A stretch of 33,571 nucleotides of DNA from Chthoniobacteraceae bacterium. GTDB lineage: Bacteria > Verrucomicrobiota > Verrucomicrobiia > Chthoniobacterales > Chthoniobacteraceae. The translations under genes were made by a program, and so were the position numbers. Of this stretch, positions 1-8,264 are shown piece after piece (the first letter of the stretch is position 1; each line of letters begins with the position of its first letter). The notes under the pieces are model-generated. The model made no database searches, had not been told where the DNA came from, and saw only the letters and a program-made list of their open reading frames with translations. Location of the stretch: NCBI GenBank assembly GCA_947449735.1, contig CANFTB010000046.1:1-33571 (forward strand), read 5' to 3'.

Positions 1-46
1 CCGCACGAGCTCAAGGGCTCTGGCACGAAACGATCCCGCCGACCGC

Positions 47-74
47 TGTTGGCGCAGAGACAACTGCGCCAACA
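47..74. repeat. Perfect 11-bp inverted repeat (hairpin)
   Basis: TGTTGGCGCAG at 47-57 is exactly complemented by CTGCGCCAACA at 64-74, with a 6-base loop (AGACAA). Neither strand has a T-run after the stem, so it is not a standard intrinsic terminator. It could be a transcript-end structure, a binding site or a mobile-repeat end. The integron attC consensus GTTRRRY does not fit. Confidence 0.75.
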
Positions 75-152
75 AACTCGGGAGACTGCAGCCTTAGACG
101 CTCGACTTGTGTGAGCGAGGAAAAAACCGCATCCTTGAGCACATACAAGCCA

Positions 153-168
153 CGGAGGGCGCGGAGAA
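153..168 (+). repeat. Intergenic repeat copy (CGGAGGGCGCGGAGAA)
   Basis: This 16-base string is identical to 12377-12392, also intergenic. In both places it is followed by an A/T-rich stretch (catcgataaatcacgaa here, atcatataaaccaataaat there). It resembles dispersed intergenic G-rich repeats seen in many environmental genomes. A copy in each of the two largest non-coding gaps of the left half supports a repeat family rather than chance. Confidence 0.55.
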
Positions 169-237
169 TGCATCGATAAATCACGAAGAGGAGAATCAAT
201 GCTTTGCCGCCCAGAAACAGGCAGGCCGGCCGTCTGC

Positions 238-1104
238 TTAAACAACCTTGCCACTCCACCGGAGTTTCTGGCGGAGCACTTCAAAAAACGGAAGCCCCGT
301 CGGGAAAACCAGGCGCAGCATCTGCTTCGAGCGGCGGATCCGCGTGCGATCGCCCGCCTCCAACGGAAGCGGATTGCGCCCGTCAAGCGTCAGGCAGACG
401 CCCTGCTGGCCGGAGGAGGGAACGATGTCCACGGTGGACCGCTCATTTACGATGACGCTCCGGTTAGTGAGCACGTGCGGGCAAATTGGCGTCACCACGA
501 AGACGCCCGAGTCCGGCGCCAAAACAGGCCCCCCGGCGCTCAGCGAATAGGCAGTGGACCCTGTCGGCGTCGCGACGATCAGGCCGTCGGCGTTGTACTC
601 CGTGAGCGAAACCCCGTCGATCTCCACCGCCAACCGGATCACCCGGGACCGCTCGCCCCTGGAAACAACGACCTCGTTCAATGCCCGCCCCTTCCAGAAG
701 GACTCTCCATTCCGGAGCACCTCCACCGAAAGCAGGGAGCGTTCGCTCACCAGAGCACGCCCCTCCAGAACGTCGACTAAGACAGCCTCAAAGTCAGCCG
801 GACCGGCCCCCGTCAGAAAACCAAGCGCGCCGGTGTTGATTCCAAACACGTGCGGAGCGGGAAAGGACCCCTCATGAACCGCCTGCAGCAGCGTGCCGTC
901 GCCGCCCAAAACAATCAGCAGGCCGCAACGGCGAAACAGCCCCTTGAGAGAATGCTCCGAATGCTCCCCCAGAAGCGCCGCAGTCGGACGGTCCAGCACA
1001 ACCTCGCGCCCCATGCGCTGCAAGATCGCAATCGCCGCCTTGAGCAGCTCCGGAGAGCCCGGCTTCGTAACATTGGCTGTGAGTCCTACCGTTTTCCAAT
1101 CCAT
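238..1104 (-). CDS. nadK: NAD kinase
   Basis: Phosphorylates NAD to NADP with ATP or polyphosphate in the cytoplasm, the only route to NADP. The 288-residue length is normal for the family. Visible family motifs are GGDG at residues 67-70, with the catalytic aspartate in GGDGT; NE at 143-144; the long glycine-rich block DGLIVATPTGSTAYSLSAGG at 173-192; and CPH at 208-210. The ATG at 1104 is preceded by GGAG eight bases upstream and lies inside the end of tlyA, overlapping it by 19 bases. It is therefore the last gene of the hflK-hflC-unknown-tlyA-nadK run and probably translationally coupled to tlyA. A tlyA-nadK pairing is common in bacteria. Nothing unusual is seen in the protein. Confidence 0.97.
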   Translation of the reverse strand: MDWKTVGLTANVTKPGSPELLKAAIAILQRMGREVVLDRPTAALLGEHSEHSLKGLFRRCGLLIVLGGDGTLLQAVHEGSFPAPHVFGINTGALGFLTGAGPADFEAVLVDVLEGRALVSERSLLSVEVLRNGESFWKGRALNEVVVSRGERSRVIRLAVEIDGVSLTEYNADGLIVATPTGSTAYSLSAGGPVLAPDSGVFVVTPICPHVLTNRSVIVNERSTVDIVPSSGQQGVCLTLDGRNPLPLEAGDRTRIRRSKQMLRLVFPTGLPFFEVLRQKLRWSGKVV

Positions 1105-1871
1105 GCGAGAAACTCCACATTACCATCCCCTCCGCGGATTGGGGACTCTAATAAACCTTTCCACTCCATGTTCGGCTGGGACTCGACCCATTCGCGGATC
1201 CGCTGCACGGCCCTCGCGTGCAAATCCGCATCACGCACCACCCCGCCCCTGCCCACCTCCTCCCGCTTGAGCTCAAACTGGGGCTTGATCAACACCACAG
1301 CCATTCCCCCTGGCTTAACCCGGTCCAACGCCGCCGGAAGAATCAGTGTGAGCGAAATGAACGACACATCGGCAACGAGTAAATCCACAAACTCGCCAAC
1401 CTCCGCCGCCGATAGATAACGGCAGTTCACCTTCTCTATGGCCACCACCCGCGGGTCGCTGCGAATTTTCCAGTCCAGCTGGGAATGCCCGACATCCACC
1501 GCGTACACGCGGGCGGCCCCGTGCTGCAAAAGGCAATCCGTGAACCCGCCCGTGGAGGCGCCCACGTCGAGGCAAACCCAGCCCTCCGGGTGAATGGAAA
1601 AACCCGCAAGCGCCCCCTCCATCTTGAATCCGCCGCGCCCGACATACCGCTCCCCCTGCTGCAACTCCACCACGGCATCCACGGCCACCCGCGTTCCAGG
1701 CTTGTCCACCCGCTGCCCGGCCACCGAGACAAGGCCCGCCATGATCGCGCGCTGCGCCTTTTCCCGGCTTTCCTGCAACCCCCGATCCACAAGCAACACA
1801 TCCAAGCGCTGCCTAAGGGGACGTCCCCCCGGAGTTTTTATCAAGCCAGCCGATTCAATCTTCTCAACCAT
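1086..1871 (-). CDS. tlyA: TlyA-family rRNA (cytidine-2'-O)-methyltransferase
   Basis: The family combines an N-terminal S4 RNA-binding domain with an FtsJ/RrmJ-type methyltransferase that methylates ribose 2'-O of rRNA cytidines; older annotations call it hemolysin A. Here the S4 region spans about residues 20-72 (RLDVLLVDRGL, VDKPGTRV). It is followed by the linker RGGFK (79-83), the SAM-binding motif LDVGASTGGFT (101-111), ADVSFISL (167-174) and IKPQFE. The frame is open from a TTG at 1877, but the ATG at 1871 is better: AGGG lies seven bases upstream and nothing is lost. The protein is then 261 residues. The start is 9 bases after the stop of the preceding gene, and the 3' end overlaps nadK, so it sits inside an operon. 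Substrate specificity (16S, 23S or both) cannot be read from the sequence. Confidence 0.93.
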   Translation of the reverse strand: MVEKIESAGLIKTPGGRPLRQRLDVLLVDRGLQESREKAQRAIMAGLVSVAGQRVDKPGTRVAVDAVVELQQGERYVGRGGFKMEGALAGFSIHPEGWVCLDVGASTGGFTDCLLQHGAARVYAVDVGHSQLDWKIRSDPRVVAIEKVNCRYLSAAEVGEFVDLLVADVSFISLTLILPAALDRVKPGGMAVVLIKPQFELKREEVGRGGVVRDADLHARAVQRIREWVESQPNMEWKGLLESPIRGGDGNVEFLAWIGKR

Positions 1872-1880
1872 GATCAATCC

Positions 1881-4334
1881 CTACTCGTAGACAAAAGTGG
1901 CGGTGGCTTTGCACGGGGCATCCGCGATCAAACGCACCCATGCCGCCGAAAATGCCCCGGGAAACCCGTGCTCCAGAGTTTCACCGGAGGCGACCTCCAC
2001 TGCCTTGTAAAGAATCCAGCGGCCGTCTCCGTCGGGGTCCACCTCCACGCGAAAGGACACCTTCCCCGGGGCCGAATGCTTCAAACGGAGGCTTTTTTTG
2101 TCGAACCCGTTCATCAGATACGGATCGCTCGGAACCCCGGCCTCAACCTGTGAGTCGCACCAGGGGCCGCCCGTCCCCCTGGGCTTGCCCATCTTCCAAA
2201 GGTCATCCACCGCCCCCACCCAGAGCGCGCATTTGCCATCATTGGAACGCACCACATGCTCCCCGGCGGCCGCCTCGCCCTTCACCCCGCTCAGCACCAT
2301 CATCCCCCGGTAGGAGGCGTAGTCCTTGATGTGCAAACCGTGCGTCGCCACCGGACGGATCCGAGCAAACCCGCCCGCATTCTCCGCCGGCAGCTCGAAA
2401 AACGTCCCCTGCGCGTTAAACAGGTCCCGCTCCGTGCACACCTCCCGGCAAATGCGCTCCTCTCCGAGCACAGCGAACGCGTTCCAGGCGTCGTCCGCCC
2501 TTGGCAAACGCCAGCGCCCCTTGTCGTCCACGTACAACACCGACCCCTCATCAAGCTTCAGCACATCTCGGGGCACCGCCGCCTTCTGCGCCATCCACTG
2601 CGCCCCCTCCGGATCCTCCGCCAAGACCAAGTTCAGCCCGCCGTCCAAGTCATACACCCCCAGTTCGCCCCGCCCGTCCCGAGCCAGCAGCCGCAACGTC
2701 CGGTGGTTCGCCCCCCGCGCGTACAAAAGCCCGCCCGTCACCTCCCCGTCCCCGGTGGACGCAAGCCCCGAAAACAACGCTCCATTGGCCGCGGACCGCA
2801 GATCATCTCCCGAATACGCAAAGGTGGCGCTCGCCGATGCGGAACCCGACTCCGCCCTCAACCGGATCCACGCCCCCTTCACCTCAGTGGCGAACTCCCG
2901 CCACACCGCCCCGCGTCCGGCGACCTCCACCGTCTCGTGCGTGGTCCACACATCCGTCCCATCCCGGTCCACCTCCACCCGCACGGTCCACGGAGCGTCC
3001 CCATCCTGGGATAGAAACAGCCCGCGCTTGGAATAGCCGTCGAACAGGAAAGGATCCGATACCGCTCCCGACTCGACCCGCTCTGACAGCCAGACGGATC
3101 CGCGCCCGCTCACCGGCCCGAGATGGTCCAATTCCGGCGGGGAAAGGAACCAGAGGTTCGACTGCGACTGGCCCGGGGCGGCCAGCTCCCCCTTCGCTTT
3201 GCGTTTGTTTAAAAACTCGCTCTTCGCGGTGTCGTCACACCCGAAAACGAGCCTCGAATTCCAGACGGTGAAGTCGCCAATCACCTTCAAATACGTCGAG
3301 CGCGGCTTGATTCCGGCCGAGTGTCCCGGATGGAACCCCTGCGGAAACCGCCAGAAGGTCCCGTGCATGGTCATTAAAAGATCGTTCTCAGCGATGTCCC
3401 TGATCCGGGGCCATTCGGTGTTCCATCCGTGGGCGCCGTCGTAGGAATGACTCGCCTTGGGAAGGCGGTAGGACTGCCACCGCCCGCCGGAGAGCACCAT
3501 CAGAATGATGGACCGGTGGTCCCAGCCCACGCTCCAAACGGGGTCCGTCTCGGGATGGGAAGACCCGTAGATTCCCCCGGGCCCCGTCACCTCCGTGAAC
3601 TGGTTGCGGCGCACGAGCTCCCAGTCCCCCGGGCCCTTCCACTCGGCCAAGGCGCCACTGGGGGTCGAGGGATCCGTCACCACCTTCGGGTTGTGGTCAC
3701 CGTTCTGCGCATACACCAAGCGGCCCTGCCCGCTGTAAAGACCCTTGCCATGATACCCCGGCAGCTCAGAACTCACGCTTGAAGGCCGCTCCTCCTCGGT
3801 CGTCCCAGGCTTCACCTTGTTGCCGTCCCGGATCAGTCCGGTCACCGACAGCGTCCGCACATCCACTTCATAGAGGCCCTCCTCCATGGTCGCGTAATAA
3901 AGCTTGTTCGCCGGGTCGCTCAAATGGCGGGCGTTGCCGGTGAGACGCCCGGGCATCTTCTGCCAGGGAATCACGCGCACACTGCGCGCGGCGTCGACCA
4001 GATACGGGCCGATCGCCAGCTGCTGAGATTCGCGGTGGATCATCCGGTTGGCGGGCGTTCCCCCGATGCTCTCCGGCCGGATGACCTGCTCCAGTTCCGT
4101 CGTGATTTCGTAGAGTTTGTCCGTCGACCCGAAAGGCTTGTGCGGCGCATAGGTCACCACCCAAAGCCGGTCCAGCCACGGCACCACAGCCCCCGTGCCG
4201 CATTCCCCCTCCTCGTTGAACATGGCGAGGCGCGGGTAGATGCCGGACACCGACCGAGGCAGCGGCGCGCCCATGAGCGATGCGGTCATCACGAGGGGCA
4301 AGAAGAGCGGCACCGAGAGCGGAAAAAGACGCAT
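1881..4334 (-). CDS. Large exported protein of unknown function with a duplicated C-terminal module
   Basis: I do not recognise a named family. The 817-residue product starts with a clear Sec signal peptide (hydrophobic residues 5-20, likely cut after MGA at 23). The rest has short strands with repeated Trp/Tyr/Gly and phrases such as LWVVTYAP and LYYATMEEGLYEVD, as in beta-propeller proteins. A module of about 115 residues occurs twice, near 394-508 and 703-817. Both copies share a Leu-Trp start, S-D-P-(F/Y)-L then a G-(Y/F) pair, a strand RVEVD.DG and a final ATF.Y. They read as beta-sandwich domains. The ATG at 4334 has AGGGG nine bases upstream. The gene is 49 bases after hflC and 9 bases before tlyA on the same strand, so it is probably cotranscribed with housekeeping genes although it looks like an accessory secreted protein. 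It may bind carbohydrate or act as a surface scaffold; this is inference. Confidence 0.85.
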   Translation of the reverse strand: MRLFPLSVPLFLPLVMTASLMGAPLPRSVSGIYPRLAMFNEEGECGTGAVVPWLDRLWVVTYAPHKPFGSTDKLYEITTELEQVIRPESIGGTPANRMIHRESQQLAIGPYLVDAARSVRVIPWQKMPGRLTGNARHLSDPANKLYYATMEEGLYEVDVRTLSVTGLIRDGNKVKPGTTEEERPSSVSSELPGYHGKGLYSGQGRLVYAQNGDHNPKVVTDPSTPSGALAEWKGPGDWELVRRNQFTEVTGPGGIYGSSHPETDPVWSVGWDHRSIILMVLSGGRWQSYRLPKASHSYDGAHGWNTEWPRIRDIAENDLLMTMHGTFWRFPQGFHPGHSAGIKPRSTYLKVIGDFTVWNSRLVFGCDDTAKSEFLNKRKAKGELAAPGQSQSNLWFLSPPELDHLGPVSGRGSVWLSERVESGAVSDPFLFDGYSKRGLFLSQDGDAPWTVRVEVDRDGTDVWTTHETVEVAGRGAVWREFATEVKGAWIRLRAESGSASASATFAYSGDDLRSAANGALFSGLASTGDGEVTGGLLYARGANHRTLRLLARDGRGELGVYDLDGGLNLVLAEDPEGAQWMAQKAAVPRDVLKLDEGSVLYVDDKGRWRLPRADDAWNAFAVLGEERICREVCTERDLFNAQGTFFELPAENAGGFARIRPVATHGLHIKDYASYRGMMVLSGVKGEAAAGEHVVRSNDGKCALWVGAVDDLWKMGKPRGTGGPWCDSQVEAGVPSDPYLMNGFDKKSLRLKHSAPGKVSFRVEVDPDGDGRWILYKAVEVASGETLEHGFPGAFSAAWVRLIADAPCKATATFVYE

Positions 4335-4383
4335 GGAAGGAACCCCTATCGAAACGCTCGCCGCAGCGCCATCCGCAAACCCT

Positions 4384-5415
4384 CTACCGACTCGGGGCGG
4401 CCTCGGCCTTCGGCGCGTCCACGCCCGCCCTTGGACGGACCTCGGTTTTGGGGGCCTCCAAACCCGCGCGCTTCAGAAACCGGAACAACTCGGAATCCGT
4501 CGACAGAAGCAGGGTCGTGTCCTTGGCCACGGCGCTCCGGTAGGTGTCCATGCTCTTGAGGAAGGTGTAAAACTCGACCGCCTGCGGGTTCTTGGCAAAC
4601 ACCTTAGCGTACAGTTCGGACGCCTTCGCGTCGGCCTCGCCTTTGATCTGCTGGGCCTTCTGGTAGGCGTTGGACTGGATTTCAGCCAGGTCCAAGTCCT
4701 TCTGCCCTGCAATGCGGGCAGCCTCCCCCTCACCCTCAGAGCGGAAACGCTGGGCGATCTGCTGGCGCTCGCTCGTCATCCGCTGGTAAATCCGGTCCAA
4801 AACGTCGGGATTGTAGTTCACCCGCTTCAAACGCAGATCCAGCAGCTCGATTCCAAACTCCGACAGCTTCCGGGCGGCCGCCTTGGCGATCTCCTCCTCC
4901 ACCTTGAGCCGTCCCACCTTGATCGGCTGCAGGACTCCCACGGCACCGGGGCCCTCGGTCTTAAGGCTTTCATCCCGCACCGGCTTCCGGGCGGGGTCGG
5001 TGCGCACTATCTCGATCAGGTCGTGGCGGGCGATGGCGTTGCGCGTGTCGCTTCCGAGGATGTCCTCAAGGCGCGACTGGGCGCTGCGCTCGTCCCTCAG
5101 GCGCACAAAGTAGGTTTTCGGATCGGAAATGCGCCACCGTGCGAAGGTCTCCACCCGGATGTAGGTCTTGTCCTTGGTGGGGATCGCCACGGGCGCGCCA
5201 TCCCACTCCAGGAACCGCTTCTCCAACCGGTTTACCTCTTGCACGAAGGGCAGCTTGAAGTGCAGCCCGGGCTCCGAAACAGGTTCCCCCACAGGCTTAC
5301 CAAACTGGGTGACGATCACCTGCTCGGACTGGCTCACAGTATAGAAGGCCCCCGAGGCCGTCATGAAAACCACCCCGGCAACCAACAGCAGCAGCATCGA
5401 AAATGCGTTTTTCAT
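4384..5415 (-). CDS. hflC: HflC, SPFH-family membrane protein (FtsH protease modulator)
   Basis: HflC pairs with HflK to form a large SPFH cage in the inner membrane that surrounds and modulates the FtsH protease. The 343-residue product has one N-terminal membrane helix (about 5-25), then the SPFH core beginning YTVSQSEQVIVTQFGKPVG and EPGLHFKLPF, which is the standard HflC opening. The C-terminal half is helical (SERQQIAQRFRSEGEGEAARI), typical of the HflC coiled-coil region, and ends in a short Ala/Pro/Arg-rich tail. A stretch near residues 165-185 (KPVRDESLKTEGPGAVGVLQP) is longer than I expect for E. coli HflC and may be a lineage insertion. It starts 18 bases after the hflK stop, so the two are cotranscribed. 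Confidence 0.93.
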   Translation of the reverse strand: MKNAFSMLLLLVAGVVFMTASGAFYTVSQSEQVIVTQFGKPVGEPVSEPGLHFKLPFVQEVNRLEKRFLEWDGAPVAIPTKDKTYIRVETFARWRISDPKTYFVRLRDERSAQSRLEDILGSDTRNAIARHDLIEIVRTDPARKPVRDESLKTEGPGAVGVLQPIKVGRLKVEEEIAKAAARKLSEFGIELLDLRLKRVNYNPDVLDRIYQRMTSERQQIAQRFRSEGEGEAARIAGQKDLDLAEIQSNAYQKAQQIKGEADAKASELYAKVFAKNPQAVEFYTFLKSMDTYRSAVAKDTTLLLSTDSELFRFLKRAGLEAPKTEVRPRAGVDAPKAEAAPSR

Positions 5416-5433
5416 CGGATGTTTTTCCAGAGG

Positions 5434-6492
5434 TTAGCGGATTTTGTTCACGCCGGATCCGTTCTGCGGGGCGGTTTGCGACTGATAGCCCTGCGCCTGG
5501 GGCAGGGATTGCAACGCTTGGGCGCCCTGCAAGGGCAGAACCGGCAGCAGCTGTCGGAGCGACTCGTCCACGACAATCTTCTGGCCCGCCTGCGGCAGCA
5601 CCTCGGCAAGCGTCTCCAGATAGATGCGGGCCCGGGTGGCCTCCGGCGACTGGGTATACTGGGCAAACTGGAGGTTGAAGAAAGCGACATCCCCCTGCGC
5701 CTCGTTCACCCGCTTGAACCGGTAGCCCTCGGCCGTACTGAGGGTCTGGTCCGCCTGCCCCCGGGCGCGCGGCACCGCCTTGTTGTACTCGCCCACGGCC
5801 ACGTTAATGGCATTGGCCCGGTCCTGCTGCGCCCTGTTGACCTCGTTGAAGGAGGCCTCCACCTGCTTGGGAGGATTCACATCCTTGAGCTGCACCCCGT
5901 CCACCCTCAGCCCCAGCTGGTAGCGGCGCGCCAGTTCCTGCATCCGGCTCAACGCTGCCACCTCAATCTCCTGACGGCCCACGGTGATCACCTCGTCCAC
6001 CGTGCGGTCCCCGATGATCTCGCGCATGGCCGCCTCCGAAAGGTCTCTCAAGGTCATGTCCGGATTGCGGACGTCGAAAAGATACTCCCGGGGATTTTCA
6101 ATGCGGTACTGGACCACCCACTCCACCAGCGCCGCATTCAAGTCCCCGGTGACCATGGACTTTTCATCCGCTGCGGCCCGGCTCGGCTGGTAGCGATTGG
6201 TGTACCCTGGCGAGGAGAATCCGAATTCCAGCTTCAGCTGGCGCCGGGTCGGCAGCACCTTGACCTCCTCAATGCCCAGGGGAAGCTTGAAGTGCAGCCC
6301 CGGCTCCACAAGCCTCACGAAGCGGCCGAAACGCAGCAGAACGCCCTCCGACTCCGCCTCAACGGTGTACACGGAACCGGAGAGGACGGCCGCCACCATA
6401 AGCAGCCCCACGACAAGCCACCGGGCCGAAGCACCGAAAAACCGGGACAAACCGCCAAAGGGGTTGGGAGCGTTGCCATAAATATCTGCCAT
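5434..6492 (-). CDS. hflK: HflK, SPFH-family membrane protein (FtsH protease modulator)
   Basis: Partner of HflC in the FtsH-HflKC inner-membrane complex that controls turnover of membrane proteins. The 352-residue product begins with a short cytoplasmic Gly/Pro segment (NAPNPFGGLSRFF), then a membrane helix (about 24-43) and the SPFH core (EGVLLRFGRFVRLVEPGLHFKLPLGIE). The helical region has QVEASFNEVNRAQQDRANAI, matching the conserved HflK region VNPP..V..AF.EV..A..D. The C-terminal tail is Gln-rich. The ATG at 6492 lacks an obvious Shine-Dalgarno sequence. It is the first gene of the minus-strand operon, facing the mla operon across 183 bases. Confidence 0.93.
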   Translation of the reverse strand: MADIYGNAPNPFGGLSRFFGASARWLVVGLLMVAAVLSGSVYTVEAESEGVLLRFGRFVRLVEPGLHFKLPLGIEEVKVLPTRRQLKLEFGFSSPGYTNRYQPSRAAADEKSMVTGDLNAALVEWVVQYRIENPREYLFDVRNPDMTLRDLSEAAMREIIGDRTVDEVITVGRQEIEVAALSRMQELARRYQLGLRVDGVQLKDVNPPKQVEASFNEVNRAQQDRANAINVAVGEYNKAVPRARGQADQTLSTAEGYRFKRVNEAQGDVAFFNLQFAQYTQSPEATRARIYLETLAEVLPQAGQKIVVDESLRQLLPVLPLQGAQALQSLPQAQGYQSQTAPQNGSGVNKIR

Positions 6493-6675
6493 AAAATAAT
6501 CATAGCTTTACCAATGCAGGTGGCAACCCGAAGCGGCGATCGCTTAAATCCCCAGCGGATGCGGAGGAAACCCCGCGAGGAAGGCATCAGGCAGCGGACC
6601 CCACCGGCTAGGCCGCTAAGAATGAATCCATCCCAAGGTTGTTTTTGAAATCAAAACCCCTCTATCTTTCTCCAA
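6493..6675. promoter_or_regulatory. Divergent promoter region between hflK and mlaE
   Basis: This 183-base gap must hold the promoters of both operons. On the plus strand TTGTTT at 6639-6644 and TATCTT at 6663-6668, with an 18-base spacer, resemble -35 and -10 boxes. The start would fall next to the mlaE ATG (6676), so that transcript could be nearly leaderless; no Shine-Dalgarno sequence precedes the ATG. The -35 box overlaps an imperfect palindrome GTTTTTGAAATCAAAAC (6641-6657) that could be an operator. Box assignments are by eye and uncertain. Confidence 0.35.
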
Positions 6676-7452
6676 ATGTTTGTTGACCAAATAGGCAAGT
6701 TCACACTGAGCCGGCTCGAAGCCGCCGGCCGGTGGACGCTTTTCAGCGGAGCCTCCCTGCTCCATGTCCGCTCGGGTGGCGCCCTCGGGTCGCGTCTTGC
6801 CAGGTCCGTGTTCGAACTGGGCGTGCGCTGCATTCCCGTGATCGCGATTGTTTCCGCCTTCGCCGGACTGGTCCTCGGGCTGCAGGGCCACTACGTGCTC
6901 TCCCGGTTCGGCGCCTCAGGCATGCTCGGCACGCTGGTCTCTCTCAGTCTCTGCCGCGAACTCGGCCCGGTCCTCGCCGCGCTCATGATCGCGGGCCAGG
7001 CAGGAACGGCCCTCGCCGCAGAGCTCGGCATCCAGCGTTCCACCGAACAAATAGACGCCATCGAACTCCTCGACATTTCCCCCGAGGGCTTCCTTGCGGG
7101 CGCCCGCCTTTTCGCCTCGCTCTTGGTTTTCCCCAGCCTCACCGCCCTCTTTGTGATCGTGGGAGTCGCCGGCGGCTGGCTCTCGGGGTGCGTTCTCCTG
7201 CCTCAAGACCCGGACGCCTACTGGGCGGCCGTCCATTCGGCCCTTCGGGGAAGGGATGTCTTCGAATGCCTTTTGAAAGCGGCGGTATTCGGCCTGCTGA
7301 CCACCTCCCTATGCGCCTATCAGGGGTTTAACGCGCATCGTTCCGGCGAAGCGGGCGCCCGCGCGGTGGGCATCGCCACCGTGCGCGGCATCGTTCTCTC
7401 CAGCATTGCCATTCTGGCCGCTGACTACCTGATCACCGCCGCCCTCCTGTGA
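6676..7452 (+). CDS. mlaE: MlaE-type ABC transporter permease (phospholipid transport)
   Basis: Inner-membrane permease of the Mla system, which moves phospholipids between the inner and outer membranes to keep outer-membrane lipid asymmetry. The 258-residue length and several hydrophobic helices match the MlaE/YrbE family. The diagnostic segment at about 95-118, ELGPVLAALMIAGQAGTALA, is followed by AELG and TEQIDAIELL, close to the canonical ELGP-VLTALM-AGR-G-A-AAELG...TEQIDAL block. No N-terminal STAS domain is fused to it, and no separate mlaB follows. Its stop overlaps the mlaF GTG start by four bases (GTGA), indicating translational coupling. It is the first gene of the mla operon. Confidence 0.94.
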   Translation: MFVDQIGKFTLSRLEAAGRWTLFSGASLLHVRSGGALGSRLARSVFELGVRCIPVIAIVSAFAGLVLGLQGHYVLSRFGASGMLGTLVSLSLCRELGPVLAALMIAGQAGTALAAELGIQRSTEQIDAIELLDISPEGFLAGARLFASLLVFPSLTALFVIVGVAGGWLSGCVLLPQDPDAYWAAVHSALRGRDVFECLLKAAVFGLLTTSLCAYQGFNAHRSGEAGARAVGIATVRGIVLSSIAILAADYLITAALL

Positions 7453-8225
7453 ACCCAAGCACCGCCCCATCCGAGCCGCCCGTTCTGGAAATCCGGCGCC
7501 TGCGCAAGGGTTTCGCCGAACGCGAAGTACTGCGGGACATCAGCTTCCAGGTGCCGACGGGTAGCATCGTTTCGATTCTGGGCCGCAGCGGCACGGGAAA
7601 GTCGGTTCTGCTCAAGTGTGTCGTCGGCCTCCTCGAAGCCGACTCGGGAGAAATGTTCTACCGGGGTGCGCCGCTTGCAAAGAGCGAGTGTAGAATCGCC
7701 CTCCGGAGGGCCTCAAGCTACGTTTTCCAGCACAACGCTCTTTTCGACTCCGCAACGGTGCGTGAAAACGTGCTTCTGCCCCTTCAGGCAAGGGGCACGG
7801 GTTCTCCAAAGGAGTGGGATAAGAACGTCCGGGACGTGCTCGCCCGCCTTGAACTGGAGGACGCCGCGGAACGCTATCCCGCGGAACTTTCCGGCGGGAT
7901 GCAGAAGCGTCTGGCCGTGGCGAGGGCGCTGGTAACGCAGCCCGAACTGGTTTTTTTCGACGAACCCACGGCGGGACTGGACCCCCTGAGGAGAAATGCC
8001 GTCTTTGCAATGATTTCAAAGCTGCAAAGGGAGCGCGGGTTCACCGCCGTGGTGGTCACGCACGACGTGCAGGAGGCGCTCGTCGTGAGTTCGCGCATTC
8101 TCTGGCTGGACGCAGGACTCGTGCGCTTCGACGGCCCGGCGGCCGAATTTGAAACTTCGGACGACGCCCAGATTTGTGAATTTAGAGATAACATTGCAGC
8201 CTTGCGCACCGCCTTGCGTTCCTAA
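7449..8225 (+). CDS. mlaF: MlaF-type ABC transporter ATPase
   Basis: Cytoplasmic ATPase that powers the MlaE permease. The complete nucleotide-binding domain is visible in 258 residues: Walker A GRSGTGKS (45-52), Q-loop in YVFQHNALFD (91-100), ABC signature LSGGM (147-151), Walker B LVFFDE (167-172), D-loop GLDP and switch histidine in VVTHD. The QHNALFDSATVRENV segment is typical of the Mla/Mkl subfamily. It starts with GTG overlapping the mlaE stop; the in-frame hydrophobic strand of the first domain begins soon after, so no later start fits. It is followed by mlaD after 39 bases. Confidence 0.95.
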   Translation: MNPSTAPSEPPVLEIRRLRKGFAEREVLRDISFQVPTGSIVSILGRSGTGKSVLLKCVVGLLEADSGEMFYRGAPLAKSECRIALRRASSYVFQHNALFDSATVRENVLLPLQARGTGSPKEWDKNVRDVLARLELEDAAERYPAELSGGMQKRLAVARALVTQPELVFFDEPTAGLDPLRRNAVFAMISKLQRERGFTAVVVTHDVQEALVVSSRILWLDAGLVRFDGPAAEFETSDDAQICEFRDNIAALRTALRS

Positions 8226-8264
8226 CAAACTACCGTAAATGATTCACCGTCCGTTCTGCCGCCC

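Larger units (their letters stand above)
1..237. other. Intergenic stretch downstream of nadK; no gene seen
   Basis: I find no convincing coding sequence here. It holds a perfect hairpin (47-74) and one copy of a G-rich intergenic repeat (153-168), both listed separately. The reading frame on the minus strand through 11-259 has no recognisable domain and runs through the repeat, so I treat it as chance. No run of T follows the nadK stop on the minus strand, so no clear intrinsic terminator for the nadK operon is visible. Confidence 0.6.

Noticed and set aside
47..74. Integron attC site
   Set aside because: The stem ends do not match RYYYAAC/GTTRRRY and no integrase is present.
4240..6648. 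802-residue plus-strand open frame over hflC and hflK
   Set aside because: Opposite strand of two well-recognised genes in G+C-rich DNA; no domain is visible.
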